Assembly: GCF_020860705.1 (NCBI RefSeq)
Contig: NZ_JAJBTT010000024.1
Location: forward strand, 1-64,000
DNA: 64,000 nt
Direction: 5' to 3'
From: Akkermansia sp.
Lineage (GTDB): Bacteria > Verrucomicrobiota > Verrucomicrobiia > Verrucomicrobiales > Akkermansiaceae
Each line of letters begins with the position of its first letter. The first letter of the stretch is position 1. Positions 17,341 to 25,707 of the stretch are shown here, piece after piece. The position numbers and the translations under genes were made by a program. Under the pieces are notes generated by a model. The model ran no database searches. It was not told where the DNA came from and worked only from the letters and a program-made list of their open reading frames with translations.

Positions 17341-17697
17341 ATGAAGATAGCCATCAAACGCATTTACGATGCGCAAGACGCCGAAGACGGATACCGCGTG
17401 CTGGTGGACCGCCTTTGGCCGAGGGGCATTTCCAAGGAAAAGGCCTCCTGGGATGAATGGGTCAAAAATGTGGCGCCTTCCACCAGGCTGCGCCAGTGGT
17501 TTGCCCATGACGAAACCAAATGGGACACTTTCCGACAGAGATATTTTGAAGAGCTGGATAAGAACACAGAAGCCGTTTCCCACCTGCTCCAGCTCTCCCG
17601 CCAGGGAAAACTCACGCTGCTGTATTCCGCCAGAAACACGGAACACAATGAAGCCGCTGCGCTAAAGGAATATCTTCTCCGCAAGACGTCTTCCTGA
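17341..17697 (+). CDS. DUF488 family protein
   Basis: A 118-residue protein of the DUF488 family. It has the characteristic start (KIAIKRIYD), the hallmark VLVDRLWPRGISKEKA, then DEWVKNVAPSTRLRQWFAHD and a closing LLYSARNTEHNEA. The family is widespread and its function is not established. The ATG at 17341 matches the usual N terminus; the reading frame is open further upstream but that part is low-complexity. It is transcribed alone on the plus strand. Confidence 0.9.
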   Translation: MKIAIKRIYDAQDAEDGYRVLVDRLWPRGISKEKASWDEWVKNVAPSTRLRQWFAHDETKWDTFRQRYFEELDKNTEAVSHLLQLSRQGKLTLLYSARNTEHNEAAALKEYLLRKTSS

Positions 17698-17826
17698 TGC
17701 GGAGCCTGTTTTTGCACAGGGCACGGCCGGCACTCCCAAACGCTGTATACGGGGACCTATGAGATGGAAAGGTTTCTTCTCTCGTTCATGCACAAGTGAA
17801 GAAAATGGAAAGGAGGTGAATATAAC

Positions 17827-17997
17827 ATGGCAAGTAGTTCCCACACGGGTGGAAATCATAAGGGCAGTTCCAAGGGACGCTCTGAAACCACCACGAACAA
17901 GACCGGGCAGCGCGTTAAACGCGATGCTTCAACAGGGCAGTTTATGAGTGAAAAGCATAGCTCCAGCTCTAAGGAAAGTCACAAGGAAAAACGCTAA
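17827..17997 (+). CDS. Small basic Ser/Lys-rich protein, 56 residues
   Basis: A reading frame of 56 codons plus stop with an excellent Shine-Dalgarno (AAGGAGGTG, ending 8 bases before the ATG), by far the clearest in this window, and a perfect terminator 27 bases after the stop. The product is Ser-, Lys- and Thr-rich with no hydrophobic core (SSSHTGGNHKGSSKGRSE) and contains KRDASTGQFM, similar to the RDAxTGxF motif seen in many small bacterial proteins of unknown role. It is probably disordered and may bind nucleic acid (inference). The expression signals argue that it is a real and well-translated gene. Confidence 0.72.
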   Translation: MASSSHTGGNHKGSSKGRSETTTNKTGQRVKRDASTGQFMSEKHSSSSKESHKEKR

Positions 17998-18024
17998 TCT
18001 CCCTTGCGCTTTCTGCCTAATTCA

Positions 18025-18054
18025 GGTTCCGGATAAACTCCGGAACCTTTTTTT
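18025..18054 (+). terminator. Rho-independent terminator
   Basis: A perfect 9-bp stem GGTTCCGGA / TCCGGAACC with loop TAAAC, followed by seven T (18048-18054). It terminates the 56-residue gene. On the minus strand the stem could also slow transcription leaving hemC, but there is no T-run on that side. Confidence 0.88.
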
Positions 18055-18094
18055 ATACAGGAGTCGCGTGAAGTCCGGGAATGGGGAAACTTCC

Positions 18095-19030
18095 TCACTC
18101 TGCCCCCAGCCTTTCAAAAGCCAAGCGGCCCAGCGCTGCGGGATCTTTCCCGTTCCCGCGGACGACGGTGGAAAAAGGCTCTTCCCGTCCGGGCGCGTAG
18201 TAGGAGGCTCTCAGCACCAGTTCGTTCCCTTCCAGGCAGGCATGCACGCCCACGGGCGTGGAACAGCTGGCTCCCAGAAGAACCAGGAAGGTGCGCTCCG
18301 CCAGGGCGCAGGCACGGGAGGCCGGATCATTGATGCCTTCCAGGATATCCGCCGTCTCCCTGTCGGAACTGCGGCACTCCATGCCTACAATGCCCTGCCC
18401 CACGGCGGGAATGAAGGCTTCCACCGGAAGGGGGCGCATGTAAAGTTTTCTTCCCTCCACCACTGTTTCCGCGGCATACAGCCCCAGGCGCTCCAGACCG
18501 GCCTTCGCCAGAATCACGGCGTCCCAGCCGGGATGCTCCACCAGCTTCGCCAGACGCGTGGGCACGTTGCCCCGGAGGTCCTCAAACCGGAGGCCGGCCC
18601 CCCAGTATGTACGCGCCATGAGACGGCGGCGCACGCTTCCCGTCGCCAGAGTTCCGGTGCCGTTCCAGTCTGGCTCTTTCGTAATAAGCACGTCCTCCAC
18701 GGAGGCGCGGGGAAGAACGGCTGCCAGCGTGAAGCCGGGAGCCAGTTCACTCGGTACGTCCTTGAGGCTGTGCACCGCCACGTCAATGCGGCCTTCCTGC
18801 AGGGCGGATTCCAGTTCCTTGATGAAAATTCCCTTGTCCACCACGCCGGAAACGCGGGCTACGTCTGCCAGCGGCACGTCCGTACGGCGGTCTCCGGTGG
18901 TATGGATGATTTCACGGCGCACCTCCAGTTCCGGATAACGGAGGGCCAGGGCGGCCCGGACCATGTCCGCCTGGGCCAGAGCCAGCGCGCTCCCGCGGGT
19001 GCCGATGATGAGGGTATTTTTACTGGTCAT
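18095..19030 (-). CDS. hemC: Hydroxymethylbilane synthase (porphobilinogen deaminase)
   Basis: A 311-residue enzyme that joins four porphobilinogen units into hydroxymethylbilane, a cytoplasmic step of tetrapyrrole synthesis. Motifs include IIGTRGSALALAQADMV at the N terminus, HTTGDRR, GIFIKELESALQEGRIDVA, HSLKDVPSE and RGNVPTRLAKL. The dipyrromethane-cofactor Cys is in LLGASCSTPVG. The ATG at 19030 gives the normal N terminus; the frame is open to 19216 but overlaps hemA. It overlaps the end of hemA by 11 bases, so translation is probably coupled. Last gene of a minus-strand tetrapyrrole group. Confidence 0.96.
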   Translation of the reverse strand: MTSKNTLIIGTRGSALALAQADMVRAALALRYPELEVRREIIHTTGDRRTDVPLADVARVSGVVDKGIFIKELESALQEGRIDVAVHSLKDVPSELAPGFTLAAVLPRASVEDVLITKEPDWNGTGTLATGSVRRRLMARTYWGAGLRFEDLRGNVPTRLAKLVEHPGWDAVILAKAGLERLGLYAAETVVEGRKLYMRPLPVEAFIPAVGQGIVGMECRSSDRETADILEGINDPASRACALAERTFLVLLGASCSTPVGVHACLEGNELVLRASYYAPGREEPFSTVVRGNGKDPAALGRLAFERLGAE

Positions 19031-20042
19031 AAAGAGCGGAGTCCGGAAAGTGCCTGGAAATGTTGTCCTGGATGATGGCCTCGCAGCGGGAGACCTCCTG
19101 CTCCCGGTTGCGCTTGGCTTCATCCGCCAGCTGGGTAAGGGTATCAATATCGTAGAGATACACCTCGTCAATATCCGCCACGTCCGGAGAAATGTTGCGC
19201 GGTACGGAAATGTCAATCAGGAAGAGGGAGCGGTATTTGCGGGAGGCGCGCAGCGGCAGCAGCGTCTCCCGGGTAATGATGCAGTGGGGCGCGGCGGTGG
19301 CGGCCACGACGACGTCAATATCCTTGAGGTAGTCGCCCCACACGTCGTACCGGATGGCCTGCCCGCCGATCATGCCCGCCAGTTCCACCGCCCGGTCAAA
19401 GGAGCGGTTGGCCACATAGATGCCTTCCGCCCCGCGCGCGTGCAGGGCGCGGCCCGTGACGCGGCTCATATCCCCCGCTCCCAGAATAAGGACGCGGGTG
19501 CCGGAAAGGTCGCCGAAGATTTGTTCCGCCAGCTCCACGGCCACGGACCCCACGGACGTGGCCCCGGCGTGAATCTGGCTGTCCGTCCGCACCCTCTTGC
19601 CGATGGCGAAGGCTTTCTGGAAGGTCTTGTTGGCGCAGGCCGCGGTCACTCCGGCATCCAGCGCCATCTGGTAGGCCGTTTTCACCTGCCCGAAGATTTC
19701 CGTTTCACCCAGCACCATGGAGTCCAGCCCGCTCAGGACGCGGCAGAGGTGTTCCAGGGCGGCCGCCCCCAGATGGCTGTAAAAGTGGGAGGCCATGTCC
19801 ACATTCCCGCGCCCCGCCCCCAGGAAATGGGACAGGATGTGTTCCTGCGCGTTTTCCGGCCGGTCGGACCAGTAGTAGATTTCCATCCGGTTGCAGGTGG
19901 AAAGCACCACGCACTGCTCCACGTCCGGCAGGGAGCGGATGCACCGGCCCTCCTCCTGGAGCCTGTGGGACGGCACGGCAAACCGCTCACGTATTTCCAC
20001 GGGAGCGGTCCGGTGATTCAAGCCTAAACAAACCATTCTCAT
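19020..20042 (-). CDS. hemA: Glutamyl-tRNA reductase, short form
   Basis: A 340-residue enzyme that reduces glutamyl-tRNA to glutamate-1-semialdehyde, the committed step of C5 tetrapyrrole synthesis. Seen: CLGLNHRTAPVEIRERF, the catalytic Cys in VVLSTCNRMEIYY, HLCRVLSGLDSMVLGE and a Rossmann NADPH site (VLILGAGDMSR). It ends soon after the NADPH domain (DEAKRNREQEV), so most of the C-terminal dimerisation domain of the usual roughly 420-residue enzyme is absent. The ATG at 20042 overlaps the preceding stop as TGATG, suggesting translational coupling; an ATG at 20036 is also possible. Confidence 0.95.
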   Translation of the reverse strand: MRMVCLGLNHRTAPVEIRERFAVPSHRLQEEGRCIRSLPDVEQCVVLSTCNRMEIYYWSDRPENAQEHILSHFLGAGRGNVDMASHFYSHLGAAALEHLCRVLSGLDSMVLGETEIFGQVKTAYQMALDAGVTAACANKTFQKAFAIGKRVRTDSQIHAGATSVGSVAVELAEQIFGDLSGTRVLILGAGDMSRVTGRALHARGAEGIYVANRSFDRAVELAGMIGGQAIRYDVWGDYLKDIDVVVAATAAPHCIITRETLLPLRASRKYRSLFLIDISVPRNISPDVADIDEVYLYDIDTLTQLADEAKRNREQEVSRCEAIIQDNISRHFPDSALYDQ

Positions 20043-20800
20043 CAGCTTACCAGGAAAATGCTCATGGATGCAAGAAACAGGGCCACGCAGCAGTAGGCCA
20101 GAACTTTCCCCGGCATGCCGCGGCGGTAGCTGAACCACAGCAGAACGGCGTAAGCCAGCGTCAGCAGGATGACGATGGCGGTCTTGGCCCCGTTGATGGG
20201 GAGATGCCGCTGCCAGCCGAGCCATTCCCCGGCCAGAAGCAGGAGGAACGCTACCAGGACCAGGCGCTTCATGCTGGCTTCCAGCGTGCGGATGGGGGGC
20301 AGAAGACGGCAGGTGCCGGGAATCTGGCGCCTTTTAAGACAATCATTCTGCATGAAGAACGCCACGCCCGCAGCGGCAGCCAGCGCGCCGGCCCCGTAGG
20401 ACATCATGGCTACTCCCACGTGCGCCGTCACCCAGAAGTCATGCGCGCCCTGGACGTCTGCGCCGGACAGGCCGACCAACAGGGAAAGAGCCGTCAGCAC
20501 GGCTATGGCCGGGGCGGTGAAGATGCCCAGGATGGACATGCGGTAGGCACGCCCCAGCAGGAGATAAAAGAGGTTGATGGTCCAGGAGAGGAAAAAGAGC
20601 ACCTCCGAACCGCCGCGGATGGGGCACATTCCCGTCTGGTACGCCTTCACGCAAAGAGCCCCCGTCTGGAGCGCCAGCAGGCACACCATCCAGAGATGGG
20701 CATACAAAAAACGGCGCCCGGAAGCCAGCAGCCGCCATCCCAGCCCCGTAAAAGCCAGGGACAGGATGAGAGATGCAATGGCCCACCAGTTGTCGTTCAT
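20042..20800 (-). CDS. HemX/CcsA-type cytochrome c assembly family protein
   Basis: A membrane protein of 252 residues with about eight transmembrane segments. Family features include the RGGSEVLFFLSW region and a conserved His in a helix (AHVGVAMMSYG) that could bind haem. Two roles are known in this family: cytochrome c maturation (CcsA) and, when next to hemA, control of glutamyl-tRNA reductase level (HemX). Its position directly before hemA, with a one-base overlap, favours the HemX-like role, as in Firmicutes; this is inference. The start at 20800 was chosen because the N terminus there runs straight into the first membrane helix. Confidence 0.8.
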   Translation of the reverse strand: MNDNWWAIASLILSLAFTGLGWRLLASGRRFLYAHLWMVCLLALQTGALCVKAYQTGMCPIRGGSEVLFFLSWTINLFYLLLGRAYRMSILGIFTAPAIAVLTALSLLVGLSGADVQGAHDFWVTAHVGVAMMSYGAGALAAAAGVAFFMQNDCLKRRQIPGTCRLLPPIRTLEASMKRLVLVAFLLLLAGEWLGWQRHLPINGAKTAIVILLTLAYAVLLWFSYRRGMPGKVLAYCCVALFLASMSIFLVS

Positions 20801-20822
20801 GAGTCCGGTACGGGAAAACAAT

Positions 20823-21617
20823 TCAGGAGCGCAGGTCGCGCTCAATGACGGCGTATGCCTGGTGGTTGTGGATGGATTCAAAGTTTTCCGCCTCCACCCG
20901 GTACCAGCTGAAGGCGGAATGGCTCTGCGTTCTCAGCGCCACGTTGCGCACCAGGTCTTCCACAAAAACGGGGTTTTCATAAGCCTTTTCCGTCACCCAT
21001 TTTTCATCCGGCCTTTTAAGCACACTGTACAGGGAACAGCTGGCGCAGGATTCCACCAGGTCAATCAGGTCTTCAATCCAAACGGGCTTGGAGGCGAAGC
21101 GCACGGAATAGCTTACCAGCCCGCGCTGGTTATGCGCTCCATACGCGCTCATGGCCTTGGAACAGGGACAGAGCGTCGTCACGGGGACGACCACGGTCAG
21201 CTTGAAATCCGCCAGCCTGTTATCCGCTTCCGCCTCCATCTCAAACCGGACGACGTAGTCCATCAGTCCTTCAATTCCGGTCACGGGAGCGTTCTTGGCG
21301 CGGAAGAACGGGAACTCCATTTCCACATGGGAGCGGCGCGCGGACAGGCGGCGCAGCAGTTCCCGGGGAATGGCCAGCGCCGTGTGCACATCCAGCAGGG
21401 GGCCATGCTGGTGCAGGGCCTCCACAAAACGGCTCATGTGCGTGCCCTTGAATTCCTCCGGCAGGTCCACCGCCAGGGAAACCGTTGCCACGGTGGACTG
21501 GATGCGGTTGAGTTTGTCCTGAATCTGGATGGGGAAGCGCAGCCCCTTGACGCCCACCCGGTCAATGGAAATATTACGCGTATCCGTCTCGGACTGGGTA
21601 TCTTTCAGTTCCTGCAT
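20823..21617 (-). CDS. folE2: GTP cyclohydrolase I, type IB (FolE2)
   Basis: A 264-residue enzyme that converts GTP to 7,8-dihydroneopterin triphosphate, the first step of folate and queuosine precursor synthesis. The N terminus (NISIDRVGVKGLRFPI) and the metal-binding region (VTTLCPCSKAMSAYGAHNQR, with the conserved Cys) are diagnostic for the metal-flexible FolE2 rather than the zinc-only FolE. Residues EGLMDYVVRFEME and SCASCSLYSVLKRPDEK also fit. It lies between rpsR and the tetrapyrrole genes; a hairpin in the 107-base gap after rpsR suggests partial separation of transcripts. Confidence 0.95.
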   Translation of the reverse strand: MQELKDTQSETDTRNISIDRVGVKGLRFPIQIQDKLNRIQSTVATVSLAVDLPEEFKGTHMSRFVEALHQHGPLLDVHTALAIPRELLRRLSARRSHVEMEFPFFRAKNAPVTGIEGLMDYVVRFEMEAEADNRLADFKLTVVVPVTTLCPCSKAMSAYGAHNQRGLVSYSVRFASKPVWIEDLIDLVESCASCSLYSVLKRPDEKWVTEKAYENPVFVEDLVRNVALRTQSHSAFSWYRVEAENFESIHNHQAYAVIERDLRS

Positions 21618-21646
21618 GGGGAAAGAGGATGATGGCTGGAAATGAA

Positions 21647-21681
21647 GCGGGAGTTTGCCCCGTTACCGTACAAACTCCCGC
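21647..21681 (-). terminator. Hairpin after rpsR, possible weak terminator
   Basis: A perfect 11-bp stem (GCGGGAGTTTG / CAAACTCCCGC) with a 13-base loop in the rpsR-folE2 gap. On the minus strand it is followed by TTCATTT, a weak T-run, so termination may be partial. Confidence 0.5.
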
Positions 21682-21724
21682 CTGCAAAGACAATTTCTAC
21701 CGAAAGAGATTTCCTTGGGGCTTG

Positions 21725-21970
21725 TTACGGCAGAAGGTTGATCGAACGGGCCCGCTTGATTTCACGGGTGACCTTGCGGTGCATCTTGGCGGACAGCCCG
21801 GTCACGCGGCGGGGAAGGATCTTGCCGGTTTCAGAAGTGAACTTGGACAGGAAATCGGGGTTGAGCAGATCGACCTGATCCATCGGGATGTCGAGACGAC
21901 GGCGCGGCATCTGGCGATTGCACGTGCGGAAACGAATACGACGTTCTACAGTCTTGGGTTCAGTGGACAT
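21725..21970 (-). CDS. rpsR: 30S ribosomal protein S18
   Basis: An 81-residue S18. It has the typical central region ([20 protein letters not shown], then [17 protein letters not shown]) and ends [14 protein letters not shown], matching S18 closely. The protein sits on the 30S platform and pairs with S6. It follows rpmG by 32 bases; this pairing rather than the rpsF-ssb-rpsR order is the local context. The N terminus has NRQMPRR and a single Cys, so no zinc-binding set is present. Confidence 0.96.
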   Translation of the reverse strand: MSTEPKTVERRIRFRTCNRQMPRRRLDIPMDQVDLLNPDFLSKFTSETGKILPRRVTGLSAKMHRKVTREIKRARSINLLP

Positions 21971-22002
21971 AATAATAAAGATAATCGATGGCTGGCCCGT
22001 AA

Positions 22003-22176
22003 TTAACGCATTTCACGATGAAGCGTGCGGCGCTTCAGGAAAGGATTGTACTTAACCTTTTCCAGGCGGCCGGGGGTACGCAGGCTCTTTTTGTTGCGCG
22101 TGGTGACGTAGCGGGACGTGGGCTTTCCTTCGGCTTTAGCCTCGGTGCATTCGAGGATGATGATGTCTCTAGGCAT
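22003..22176 (-). CDS. rpmG: 50S ribosomal protein L33
   Basis: A 57-residue reading frame from the ATG at 22176. It begins [19 protein letters not shown] and continues [35 protein letters not shown]. This is the L33 pattern; the usual CxxC pairs are reduced to a single Cys, so it is a zinc-free type. It follows the dksA-like gene by 33 bases and precedes rpsR, so the three probably share a transcript. Confidence 0.95.
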   Translation of the reverse strand: MPRDIIILECTEAKAEGKPTSRYVTTRNKKSLRTPGRLEKVKYNPFLKRRTLHREMR

Positions 22177-22209
22177 GATGAAAATGTGTTACGGGGGAGG
22201 ATTTATACA

Positions 22210-23034
22210 CTATTCTTCATCATCGTCAAGAGAAACAGATAAATCTACATCATTTTGTCCTCCCGCAAAGCCCAGGGCCACTCTGGGGCGGAACCGGGCG
22301 TTCTGCCCCTTTTCCTTTTCCCACTGGGCCTGGCATTCCACGGTAAGCCGCGCAAAGGGAATAGCCTCCAGGCGCAGGATGGGAATGACCTTGTATGACA
22401 TTTCACAAATGCCGTACGTTCCGTTGTCAATGCGGGCAAGCGCCTGCTCGATCTCATACAGGCCGTCCTGTTCCTTGGAAAGCAGGCTGAGCGCAAAGTC
22501 ACGGTCATAGGCATCGCTGCCGGCGTCCGCCTGGTGTTCTCCGGAGCCGGAGGCTTCGCTGCCTTCCGGATGGTTCCGGAGGGTGTCGCGGGCCACGCCG
22601 CTCATGTTGTCCAGAGCCCTGTCGCGCAGGTCCATCAAATGCTGGCGCTGCATCAGCACAAAGGGTTCCCAGTCCGGATTGGCGGCCAGTTCCGCCTTGG
22701 CGGCGGCGATGGCTTCCGTCTGTTCGTCCGTCAATTCATTCTTTGCGGGAGCAGGGGCCGGAGAGGCGGGAGCGGGAGCGGCTTTTTTAGCCGGGGCCTT
22801 CCTGGCCGTTTTCGGTTCCGGCTTCTTTTCCACGGCAGCCGCGGAGGCGGTTGCTTTCTTGGCCGGCTTGGCGGCCTTTTCCGGTTCAGCGGCCTTTTTC
22901 CTGCAGCACTTCTTTTTAGCGGGAGCCTCTTGCTCTACAGCGGGCTTGCAGGCGGATTTCCCGCAGGTCTTCTTTTTGGGAGCCGGCGTTGCCTTGGCGG
23001 CGGTCTTGCTATCGGTTTTCTTGGGAGTAGGCAT
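22210..23034 (-). CDS. TraR/DksA-family protein with Lys/Ala-rich N-terminal extension
   Basis: A 274-residue protein from the ATG at 23034. The first half is a low-complexity Lys/Ala/Pro tail resembling histone H1-like tails (KKAAEPEKAAKPAKKATAS) with Cys clusters (KKTCGKSACKP, KKKCCRKK). The C-terminal half (about 135-274) is DksA/TraR-like: a helical stretch, RDFALSLLSKEQDGLYEIEQ, ARIDNGTYGICEMSYKVIP, RLEAIPFARLTVECQ. The normal four-Cys zinc finger is reduced to two Cys. Family role: binds the RNA polymerase secondary channel; the basic tail may bind nucleic acid (inference). It heads the rpmG-rpsR group. Confidence 0.82.
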   Translation of the reverse strand: MPTPKKTDSKTAAKATPAPKKKTCGKSACKPAVEQEAPAKKKCCRKKAAEPEKAAKPAKKATASAAAVEKKPEPKTARKAPAKKAAPAPASPAPAPAKNELTDEQTEAIAAAKAELAANPDWEPFVLMQRQHLMDLRDRALDNMSGVARDTLRNHPEGSEASGSGEHQADAGSDAYDRDFALSLLSKEQDGLYEIEQALARIDNGTYGICEMSYKVIPILRLEAIPFARLTVECQAQWEKEKGQNARFRPRVALGFAGGQNDVDLSVSLDDDEE

Positions 23035-23259
23035 ATGAGGTGTCTCTATGGGCTGAGGTTGACGATATTTCACGAACAGCGGGCGAGACCGCCCAACTGA
23101 CTAGACTATGAGACACTACAAGCATCCAAATGTTCATTCAAGAAAATTCAGCAATGAAACAAGTCATTTTTTCCCCGTTCCAGCCTGCCGTTTTTTTAAC
23201 GGAAGCATACTTCTTTTAACCTTTTCATCGACCGGTAAAGTTTTATATATTGAATTTAT

Positions 23260-24219
23260 ATGACAGCTTCAACCATCACCTCCATCGGCATTGATTTCGG
23301 GGGCACCTCCATCAAGCTGGGGGTCATCAGGGGCACGGAAGTGATTGAACACGCGCCTTCCATCGCCACCCAGGAATATGGCAATCCGGACCAGCTGATT
23401 GAAGCCATCGCCCAATTCGTGAATCTGCTGCGGATGAACCATCCGGAAGTGCAGGCCGTCGGCATGGGCATGCCGGGATTCGTCAATTTTTATGAGGGTA
23501 CCGTTTACACGCTCACCAACGTGCCCGGCTGGAACAACGTTCCGGTGCGCGACATGCTCCAGGCCGCCTGCGGGCTGCCCGTGTACGTGGAGAACGACGC
23601 CAACTGCATGGCGTACGCGGAATGGAAACTGGGAGCCGGAAAGGGAAAGAGGCACCTGGTCTGCCTGACCCTGGGCACGGGCGTGGGGAGCGGACTCATC
23701 GTGAACGGGGAACTCCTGCGCGGGGCTACCTGTTCCGCCGGGGAGCTGGGGCAAACCAGCATTGACTACCGGGGGCGGCTGGGCCATTACGGCAACCGCG
23801 GCGCCCTGGAGGACTACGTGGGCAACCGGGAAATAGCGGCGGACGCCCGCACCCTGTACGCCGCCCACGGCATTGACAAGGCCATTGTGGACTGCAACCC
23901 CATCGCCCTGGAACGGGCGGCGCTGGCGGGGGACGAAGTGGCCGCGCAGGTATGGCGCGACCTGGCCGTAAAGCTTTCCTGCGCCCTGATGAACTGCTGC
24001 TACCTCCTGAACCCGGAAGCCATCATCATCGGCGGCGGCGTAGCGAAGGCCAAGACCCTGCTCTTCCAGCCCCTGCAGGAGATCATGAAAAACCAGCTCG
24101 CCGGACCGCTTGCGGAACAGCTGGAAATCCTTCCTGCCCAGTTCGGTACGGAAGCGGGCATCCTGGGGGCCGCCAATCTGGCGACCAACACCCACTTCGG
24201 TGAAACATTCCGGGTTTGA
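23260..24219 (+). CDS. ROK-family sugar kinase (glucokinase-like)
   Basis: A 319-residue ROK protein. The phosphate-binding loop is IGIDFGGTSIKLGV, the sugar-binding region contains GMGMPGFVNF and VENDANCMAYAEWK, then LGTGVGSGLIVNG and CSAGELGQTSID, and near the C terminus IIIGGGVAKAK. The zinc-binding CxCxxxC motif of many ROK kinases and repressors is absent; no DNA-binding domain is present, so it should be an enzyme phosphorylating glucose or a related hexose. It begins an apparent four-gene plus-strand operon; the next gene starts 4 bases after its stop if GTG is used. Confidence 0.9.
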   Translation: MTASTITSIGIDFGGTSIKLGVIRGTEVIEHAPSIATQEYGNPDQLIEAIAQFVNLLRMNHPEVQAVGMGMPGFVNFYEGTVYTLTNVPGWNNVPVRDMLQAACGLPVYVENDANCMAYAEWKLGAGKGKRHLVCLTLGTGVGSGLIVNGELLRGATCSAGELGQTSIDYRGRLGHYGNRGALEDYVGNREIAADARTLYAAHGIDKAIVDCNPIALERAALAGDEVAAQVWRDLAVKLSCALMNCCYLLNPEAIIIGGGVAKAKTLLFQPLQEIMKNQLAGPLAEQLEILPAQFGTEAGILGAANLATNTHFGETFRV

Positions 24220-24223
24220 TTCC

Positions 24224-25192
24224 GTGTCTTCCTCTCAAATACTCAGACTTACCCGCAAGCTGGAACTGACTCCGGCACAGGAACAGGATTTTCTGGATGC
24301 CACGCAGGCCGGAGACCGATCCAGAAGCGCGCTGGTCATCACGCCGAAGGCTCCGGAAGGCTACATCCCGCCCCTGCCGGCGGATGAGTCCCCGCGGGAC
24401 TGGGGGCATCCGGCCGTCATCGCGCTTCCGGAAGGGGAGCCGGAAACCAAACCAGGCGCCCTGCCGGATTATGAACGCGGATATTACTACCCCCTGGACC
24501 TCTCTTCCGTCTGGGAAACGGCTCCCCTGGAGCAGCTGCCTTTCCGGCCGGAACGCTGCCTGGACATGTGCGCGGCGCCCGGAGGAAAAAGCATCCTGGC
24601 ACAGACGCGGATAGCTCCGCGGGAACACGTCTCCAACGAAGTGCACCCGAAGCGCCTGGGCATCCTGCGCCACAACCTGCTGCGCTGCGGCTTCACGGGC
24701 CTGTACACCCAGCGCCTGCGCCCGGACCAGTGGGCGGAGCTCGCCCCCGCCTGTTTTGACCTCATTCTGGCGGACGCCCCATGCAGCGGGCAGTCCCTGC
24801 TGGCCAAAGGCATTCCCAACCCCGGCTGCTTCAATCCCTCCGTCACCGGAGGAAACGCCAAGCGGCAGCGGGGCATTCTGCTGGCGGCGGTACGGTGCCT
24901 GGCGCCCGGAGGCTGTCTGCTGTACACCACGTGCACGTACGCCCCGGAGGAAAACGAACGCAACATCCTGTACCTGCTGAAACGCTGTCCGGAACTGCAC
25001 ACCGTAGCCGTTCCTGAATTAGAGCCTTTTCGCTCCTCCCTGACGCAGGAGGCCTGCTACCGTCTCATGCCTTTCCACGGCGCAGGGGCGGGAGGCTTCA
25101 CCTGCCTGCTGCGCAGGGAGGGGGAACGTGCGCAGCTGCCTCCCCTGCCGGAAGAATTGCTGGCGTGGCCCATCCATGCCATGACCCTCTGA
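24224..25192 (+). CDS. RNA cytosine-C5 methyltransferase (NOL1/NOP2/Sun, RsmB/RsmF-like)
   Basis: A protein of 322 residues if started at the GTG at 24224; the frame is open back to an ATG at 24110 inside the ROK gene, but that part reads as a shadow. The SAM site is CLDMCAAPGGKSILAQ, followed by NEVHPKRLGILRHNL. The two catalytic-type cysteines of m5C methyltransferases are present in ADAPCSGQ and TTCTYAPEEN. It methylates cytosine C5 in rRNA or tRNA; which base is not clear. N-terminal RNA-binding parts are short compared with RsmB. Confidence 0.88.
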   Translation: MSSSQILRLTRKLELTPAQEQDFLDATQAGDRSRSALVITPKAPEGYIPPLPADESPRDWGHPAVIALPEGEPETKPGALPDYERGYYYPLDLSSVWETAPLEQLPFRPERCLDMCAAPGGKSILAQTRIAPREHVSNEVHPKRLGILRHNLLRCGFTGLYTQRLRPDQWAELAPACFDLILADAPCSGQSLLAKGIPNPGCFNPSVTGGNAKRQRGILLAAVRCLAPGGCLLYTTCTYAPEENERNILYLLKRCPELHTVAVPELEPFRSSLTQEACYRLMPFHGAGAGGFTCLLRREGERAQLPPLPEELLAWPIHAMTL

Positions 25193-25197
25193 ACACC

Positions 25198-25707
25198 ATG
25201 AAAATAGGCATTTTTTCAGACATGCACGACCGTACGGACCATCTGGAGCTGGCCATGCACCAGATGCGCCTGCTGGACTGCGGACACTTTATTTTCCTGG
25301 GGGACTGCACCACCCCGGAAAGCTTCCTGCGCCTGATAGAACTGACCGGAGGCCTGCCTCTGGACGCCGTCCCGGGCAATAATGACTACGATCTGGACGC
25401 CATGCGCCGGATGGCCGCCAACTCCCCGGCGGCGCGCCTGCATCCGGAGCATGCTCTCATCACCAGGTACGGCATGAAGTTTTCCCTCTCCCATTATCCC
25501 AGATACGCCATGCAGGAAGCGCGGAACGGGAAGGTGGACGCCGCCCTGTACGGCCATACCCACCAGCCCGTGAGGGAAATAATCGGCGGCTGCCTGCTTG
25601 CCAATCCGGGGGAACTCCAGGGAAGGACCGGGCGCATCGGCTTTGGCATCCTGGATACGGATTCCCGCCTCATGAACCTGAACTCACTGGATTTCAACGC
25701 CTCATGA
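25198..25707 (+). CDS. YfcE/MJ0936-family metallophosphoesterase
   Basis: A 169-residue phosphodiesterase of the calcineurin-like fold. Metal-binding motifs appear in order: IFSDMHDR, LGDCTTPES, VPGNNDYD, the HYPRYA segment and YGHTHQP. The closing NPGELQGRTGRIGFGILD also fits YfcE proteins. Physiological substrate unknown; family members hydrolyse phosphodiesters in vitro with Mn. The ATG at 25198 is 5 bases after the upstream stop, and its own end overlaps the next start as ATGA, so the genes are probably co-translated. Confidence 0.88.
   Translation: MKIGIFSDMHDRTDHLELAMHQMRLLDCGHFIFLGDCTTPESFLRLIELTGGLPLDAVPGNNDYDLDAMRRMAANSPAARLHPEHALITRYGMKFSLSHYPRYAMQEARNGKVDAALYGHTHQPVREIIGGCLLANPGELQGRTGRIGFGILDTDSRLMNLNSLDFNAS

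Noticed and set aside
17948-19075. 375-codon plus-strand frame opposite hemC
   Set aside because: It is the antisense shadow of hemC, whose motifs are unmistakable.
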